53,331 bases of DNA. It comes from an uncultured Lachnospiraceae bacterium. Lineage in GTDB: Bacteria > Bacillota > Clostridia > Lachnospirales > Lachnospiraceae. Each line of letters begins with the position of its first letter. Within the stretch, counting starts at the first letter, position 1. Location of the stretch: NCBI GenBank assembly GCA_910588955.1, contig CAJURQ010000023.1, forward strand, positions 1 to 53,331. The letters are read 5' to 3'. Below the pieces are notes generated by a model, which was not told where the DNA came from, did no database searches, and was given only the letters and a program-made list of their open reading frames with translations. Below are positions 51,007 through 53,331 of the stretch, one piece after another. The translations under genes were made by a program, and so were the position numbers.

Positions 51007-51666
51007 TTACGCCTGCCTATAAAGTTTCCATCCCATCAGCACAATCCAGACATACGCCATCGTCTTCGGAATCATCAGCATCCCGATAATCGGTAAAATC
51101 CCACTAAACAGGACCACCGGCAGATAAAAACCGAACGAAAGCCCCACCGCCAAAGGCATAAAACGAAGCACCGCATCATCCGCCTTCTTTGCCTCCTGCG
51201 CGAAAATCACGATAATGATAACCCCCATAATTGCGAAGGGAATATTGCGAAGCACCCCGAAAAACAACGGCTGGCGATAAGTAAGCCACTGGTTCTGCGG
51301 CAGCATACAGAGCGCAATGCGCAGGGCTGATAACGTCCACATTGCCACCGTAAGGCTTTTTCGTCCCTTGATCTGGTAGCGGTCGCGCCAGACGTAATAT
51401 AAAATCAGATAAAAGATCGTCATGGTGATGGATGTAATGAGTTTCCCGATTCCAAGCGCCGCCGCATTCGCCTCAAGCCCTGTTGTCCAGAGCGCGTAAG
51501 AGCGCGGGATGAGGTGAAAAGAGTCCCCCGCCCCGAGCAGCGCCGCCATCAATCCGGCTTTCTTTACCAGAAGGTCCTTTCCTTTTATGAACATTGTAAG
51601 ACCTGCTGTGATTGCAAATCCAAGATACAGTACATCAAAAACGGTTTCTGCGATTGCCTGTGGCAT
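51007..51666 (-). CDS. Polytopic membrane protein of unknown function
   Basis: A 219-residue protein with about seven membrane segments (near 10-27, 35-50, 68-92, 105-122, 132-160, 170-190, 195-215). Short polar loops hold KGKDLLVKKAG, a SFHLIPRSYAL segment with a possible His-Arg pair, and QNQWLTYRQPL. AGGAGGAAC precedes the ATG. It lies 42 bases after the AmrS-like gene on the same strand. No family recognised. Confidence 0.8.
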   Translation of the reverse strand: MPQAIAETVFDVLYLGFAITAGLTMFIKGKDLLVKKAGLMAALLGAGDSFHLIPRSYALWTTGLEANAAALGIGKLITSITMTIFYLILYYVWRDRYQIKGRKSLTVAMWTLSALRIALCMLPQNQWLTYRQPLFFGVLRNIPFAIMGVIIIVIFAQEAKKADDAVLRFMPLAVGLSFGFYLPVVLFSGILPIIGMLMIPKTMAYVWIVLMGWKLYRQA

Positions 51667-51708
51667 ACCTGTTCCTCCTTTACCCTGCTTTATTCCGCAA
51701 ATGATTCC

Positions 51709-52545
51709 TCACACATTCCCCACATACACCTTTTCCAGATACTTCCCAGCCGTCCCGGCAAGGCGGTACAACTGCTCCACGTCCGTAGCTTCCCTGTCCA
51801 TCATGCGGTACCGCGGAAAAAAGCGGGTGATGTGGAGCGGGATTGACGGACGCAAACCCGCAATCCATTTTGCCTGCGCCTCCATATCCTCGAGAGAATC
51901 GTTCTCCCCCTGCACGATCAGCGTGGTCAGTTCCACATGGCAGCCCTCCTGCGCCCTCGCGATGAATGCCTTGACCGTCTCCAGATCCCCGCCAAGCTTA
52001 CGGTAATAGTCCTCTCGAAACCCTTTCAGATCAATGTTCATGGCGTCTATCCACGGCAGAAGCTCCTCAAGCACTTCAAGCGAAGCCGTACCGTTCGTCA
52101 CGAGCACATTAAGCATCCCGTATTCCCGCACCAGCTTTGCCGAATCACGGACAAACTCCCAGCCCACAAGCGGTTCATTGTAAGTATATGCCACACCGAT
52201 ATTACCTGACCTTTTCCGTTCCTTCCACATAAGCGCCAAATCCGCAAGCTGTTTGGGTGAGACATGCTCTGCGTCAAGGCTCCTTCCATCCGCCATGGAA
52301 ATCTCATGGTTCTGGCAGAAAGGGCATCTCAAATTACAGCCATAACTTCCCACAGAGAGAACCAGACTTCCCGGATGGAAATCATACAGCGGCTTCTTTT
52401 CTATTGGGTCAAGCGCCAGAGAAGTGAGCCAGCCGTAATTTTCGCAGACAATCTCCCCGCCCTCATTTTTTCTCGCCCTGCAAAACCCTGCCTGTCCGGG
52501 CTCCAGAGCGCAGTGATGCATACATACCTGACATATTGTTTTCAT
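51709..52545 (-). CDS. amrS: AmmeMemoRadiSam-type radical SAM enzyme
   Basis: A 278-residue radical SAM protein of the AmrS / PflA-related group. The N-terminus KTICQVCMHHCALEPGQAGFCRARKN is the group's Cys-rich signature; SYGCNLRCPFCQNHEIS holds the 4Fe-4S CxxxCxxC site; GVAYTYNEPLVGWEF and NIDLKGFREDYYRKLGGDLETVK are also typical. I prefer ATG 52545, 6 bases after AGGAG, over 52569. The family's usual partners AmrA (Mho1/AMMECR1-like) and AmrB (Memo-like) are not in the window. The reaction is unknown; activase-like chemistry is inferred. Confidence 0.9.
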   Translation of the reverse strand: MKTICQVCMHHCALEPGQAGFCRARKNEGGEIVCENYGWLTSLALDPIEKKPLYDFHPGSLVLSVGSYGCNLRCPFCQNHEISMADGRSLDAEHVSPKQLADLALMWKERKRSGNIGVAYTYNEPLVGWEFVRDSAKLVREYGMLNVLVTNGTASLEVLEELLPWIDAMNIDLKGFREDYYRKLGGDLETVKAFIARAQEGCHVELTTLIVQGENDSLEDMEAQAKWIAGLRPSIPLHITRFFPRYRMMDREATDVEQLYRLAGTAGKYLEKVYVGNV

Positions 52546-52691
52546 TAAAAACTCCTGTTCCTGATTCATTGCGTTCCCTCATCTTCTCTTCATTACCGCG
52601 GATATTTCCAGAATGATTGATACGTTTGCAGAAATGTACGAAATCCTTCTCCACTCAAACATCAATATCCGCCTTTGGGGAACTGAAATTA

Positions 52692-53129
52692 TTAGTAGTC
52701 CTGTTGAATTTTATGATAGTCAGAAATAACATTTTCAAGCGTGATATTCTTTAGGTTTTCACATAAATCATTGCTGATTTTCCGGTAAGAACAATTCAAT
52801 ACATTGTGTATGTTTTTCCCTATGGGACATAACGGTGAAGGCATTGGGTGCAGTCCGATAAGCTTAGACGCGAAGTCCGGTTCTATTGCCTTGCATATAC
52901 GGTATAATGTAATTTCATTTGGCAGACAATTCAATGTCGTGCCACCTGTACCAAATTTAACAGATAGTATGCCATCTTTTTTCAACGAGCTTATGATTTT
53001 TCGGATTGTAACAGGGTTGATTCCGGTAGATAACGACAAAAGGTCACTGGTTACTTTTTGCGTATCTCCATATTCGAATATAAAAATAAGACAATGAATA
53101 GCAACAGAACATTTTGTACTGATATGCAT
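52692..53129 (-). CDS. Rrf2-family transcriptional regulator
   Basis: A 145-residue Rrf2 regulator: MHISTKCSVAIHCLIFIFEYG, the recognition region LLSLSTGINPVTIRKIISSLKKDGILSVKFGTGGTTLNCLPNEITLYRICKAIE, then PLCPIGKNIHNVLNCSYRKI. Cysteines are present but not in the IscR triad. GGAAGGAG precedes ATG 53129; a frame to 53162 is less likely. Divergent from a flavodoxin-like gene, with two operators of the form GGTGTAA-N9-TTACA between them. It belongs to the YwnA-like branch that controls redox or reductase genes; the signal is unknown. Confidence 0.93.
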   Translation of the reverse strand: MHISTKCSVAIHCLIFIFEYGDTQKVTSDLLSLSTGINPVTIRKIISSLKKDGILSVKFGTGGTTLNCLPNEITLYRICKAIEPDFASKLIGLHPMPSPLCPIGKNIHNVLNCSYRKISNDLCENLKNITLENVISDYHKIQQDY

Positions 53130-53152
53130 GTCGTATCTCCTTCCTTTTTGAG

Positions 53153-53235
53153 ATTGTACCATATATTCGCGTTGGTGTAAATCTTGACATTACACCGCGA
53201 GACTGCTATAATGGTGTAAATCTAAAAATTACAGG
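53153..53235. promoter_or_regulatory. Divergent promoters with two Rrf2-type operators
   Basis: Plus strand: TTGACA (53184-53189), 17 bases, TATAAT (53207-53212), a perfect consensus. Minus strand: TTTACA (53176-53181), 17 bases, TACAAT (53153-53158). Operator 1, GGTGTAA-N9-TTACACC (53174-53196), covers both -35 boxes; operator 2, GGTGTAA-N9-TTACAGG (53213-53235), lies over the plus-strand start point. One dimer at site 1 could shut both genes. Confidence 0.9.
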
Positions 53236-53245
53236 AGGCGCAGAT

Positions 53246-53331
53246 ATGAAAGTTTCACAAATTGTTTTCAGTCCAACAGGTGTAACGCGGCACTTTGTAG
53301 TAGACGGAAAAAGCATTTTATTTTCGACAGT
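53246..53331 (+). CDS. Flavodoxin-like protein, N-terminal fragment cut by window end
   Basis: MKVSQIVFSPTGVTRHFVVDGKSILFST is visible; the SPTG phosphate-loop pattern near residue 9 is typical of FMN-binding flavodoxin-like proteins. The reading frame is open at the window end, so length and later domains, such as a ferredoxin part, are unknown. AGGAGG lies 8 bases before the ATG and a consensus promoter with two Rrf2 operators precedes it. Confidence 0.7.
   Translation, partial: MKVSQIVFSPTGVTRHFVVDGKSILFST

Noticed and set aside
1..53331. CRISPR arrays, tRNA and rRNA genes
   Set aside because: No regularly spaced direct repeats, cloverleaf sequences with CCA-type ends or conserved rRNA segments were seen.

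Overview
The window looks like a chromosomal segment of an anaerobic, flagellated Gram-positive Clostridia, most likely Lachnospiraceae. Support: strong AGGAGG ribosome sites, a GC-rich coding style with sharp AT-rich promoters, a clostridial-type PurF, GH112 and NahK host-glycan genes, an AmrS-type radical SAM enzyme, UPF0175/DUF3368 and PIN remnants, and DUF6033-like and FliD-like proteins. No tRNA, rRNA, CRISPR array or prophage was seen. This is inference from gene content; no database was consulted.

Layout. 1-5.6 kb: a BlaR1-like M56 membrane protease fused to an M23 (LytM) domain, its BlaI-like repressor and a well-formed promoter, a small orphan ORF with a flagellar-sigma-like promoter, an Rrf2 regulator and an HTH-Uma2 protein. 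5.7-11.4 kb: a DUF6033-like protein, then a five-gene minus-strand operon (SCP2-like, alpha/beta hydrolase, condensation-domain protein, acyl carrier protein, acyl ligase) whose promoter carries two TetR-type palindromes. 11.7-19.5 kb: tetR-gnpA-nahK for beta-1,3-galactosyl-HexNAc phosphorolysis, then purF, nagA, a VOC protein and a tandem family of small paralogous proteins with one deletion remnant. 19.5-25.8 kb: an ECF sigma, membrane anti-sigma-like, two FtsX permeases and an ABC ATPase, then an AraC regulator divergent from a GH31 glycosidase (to 28 kb). 28-36 kb: a signalling block (chemoreceptor, hybrid histidine kinase, HD-GYP protein), a CPBP protease and its TetR regulator with two matching operators.

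36-47 kb is a decay-prone stretch. It holds a 5'-truncated transposase, a frameshifted PIN toxin, a truncated DUF3368 toxin beside an intact UPF0175 antitoxin, an ECF sigma and its partner each broken by one in-frame TAG, a truncated and frameshifted ArsB-like transporter, and a cytidylate-kinase-like gene with a G-tract frameshift. Intact genes among them are a GNAT, a lipoprotein, a FliD-like protein, a coiled-coil secreted-type protein and a stand-alone MutS ATPase.

46.8-53.3 kb: an orphan MotA/MotB-like pair resembling ZorA/ZorB without effectors, an FAD/Rieske oxidoreductase followed by a broken tocopherol-cyclase-like gene, a membrane protein, an AmrS-like radical SAM enzyme, and an Rrf2 regulator divergent from a flavodoxin-like gene cut by the window end, with two clear operators over near-consensus promoters.

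The strongest candidates for undescribed biology are the acyl-ligase/ACP/condensation operon with its paired operators, the M56-M23 receptor whose M23 domain lacks one catalytic histidine, the effector-less ZorAB-like motor, the two ECF loci sharing a promoter motif (one carrying paired amber codons), and a family of nested-palindrome intergenic elements.
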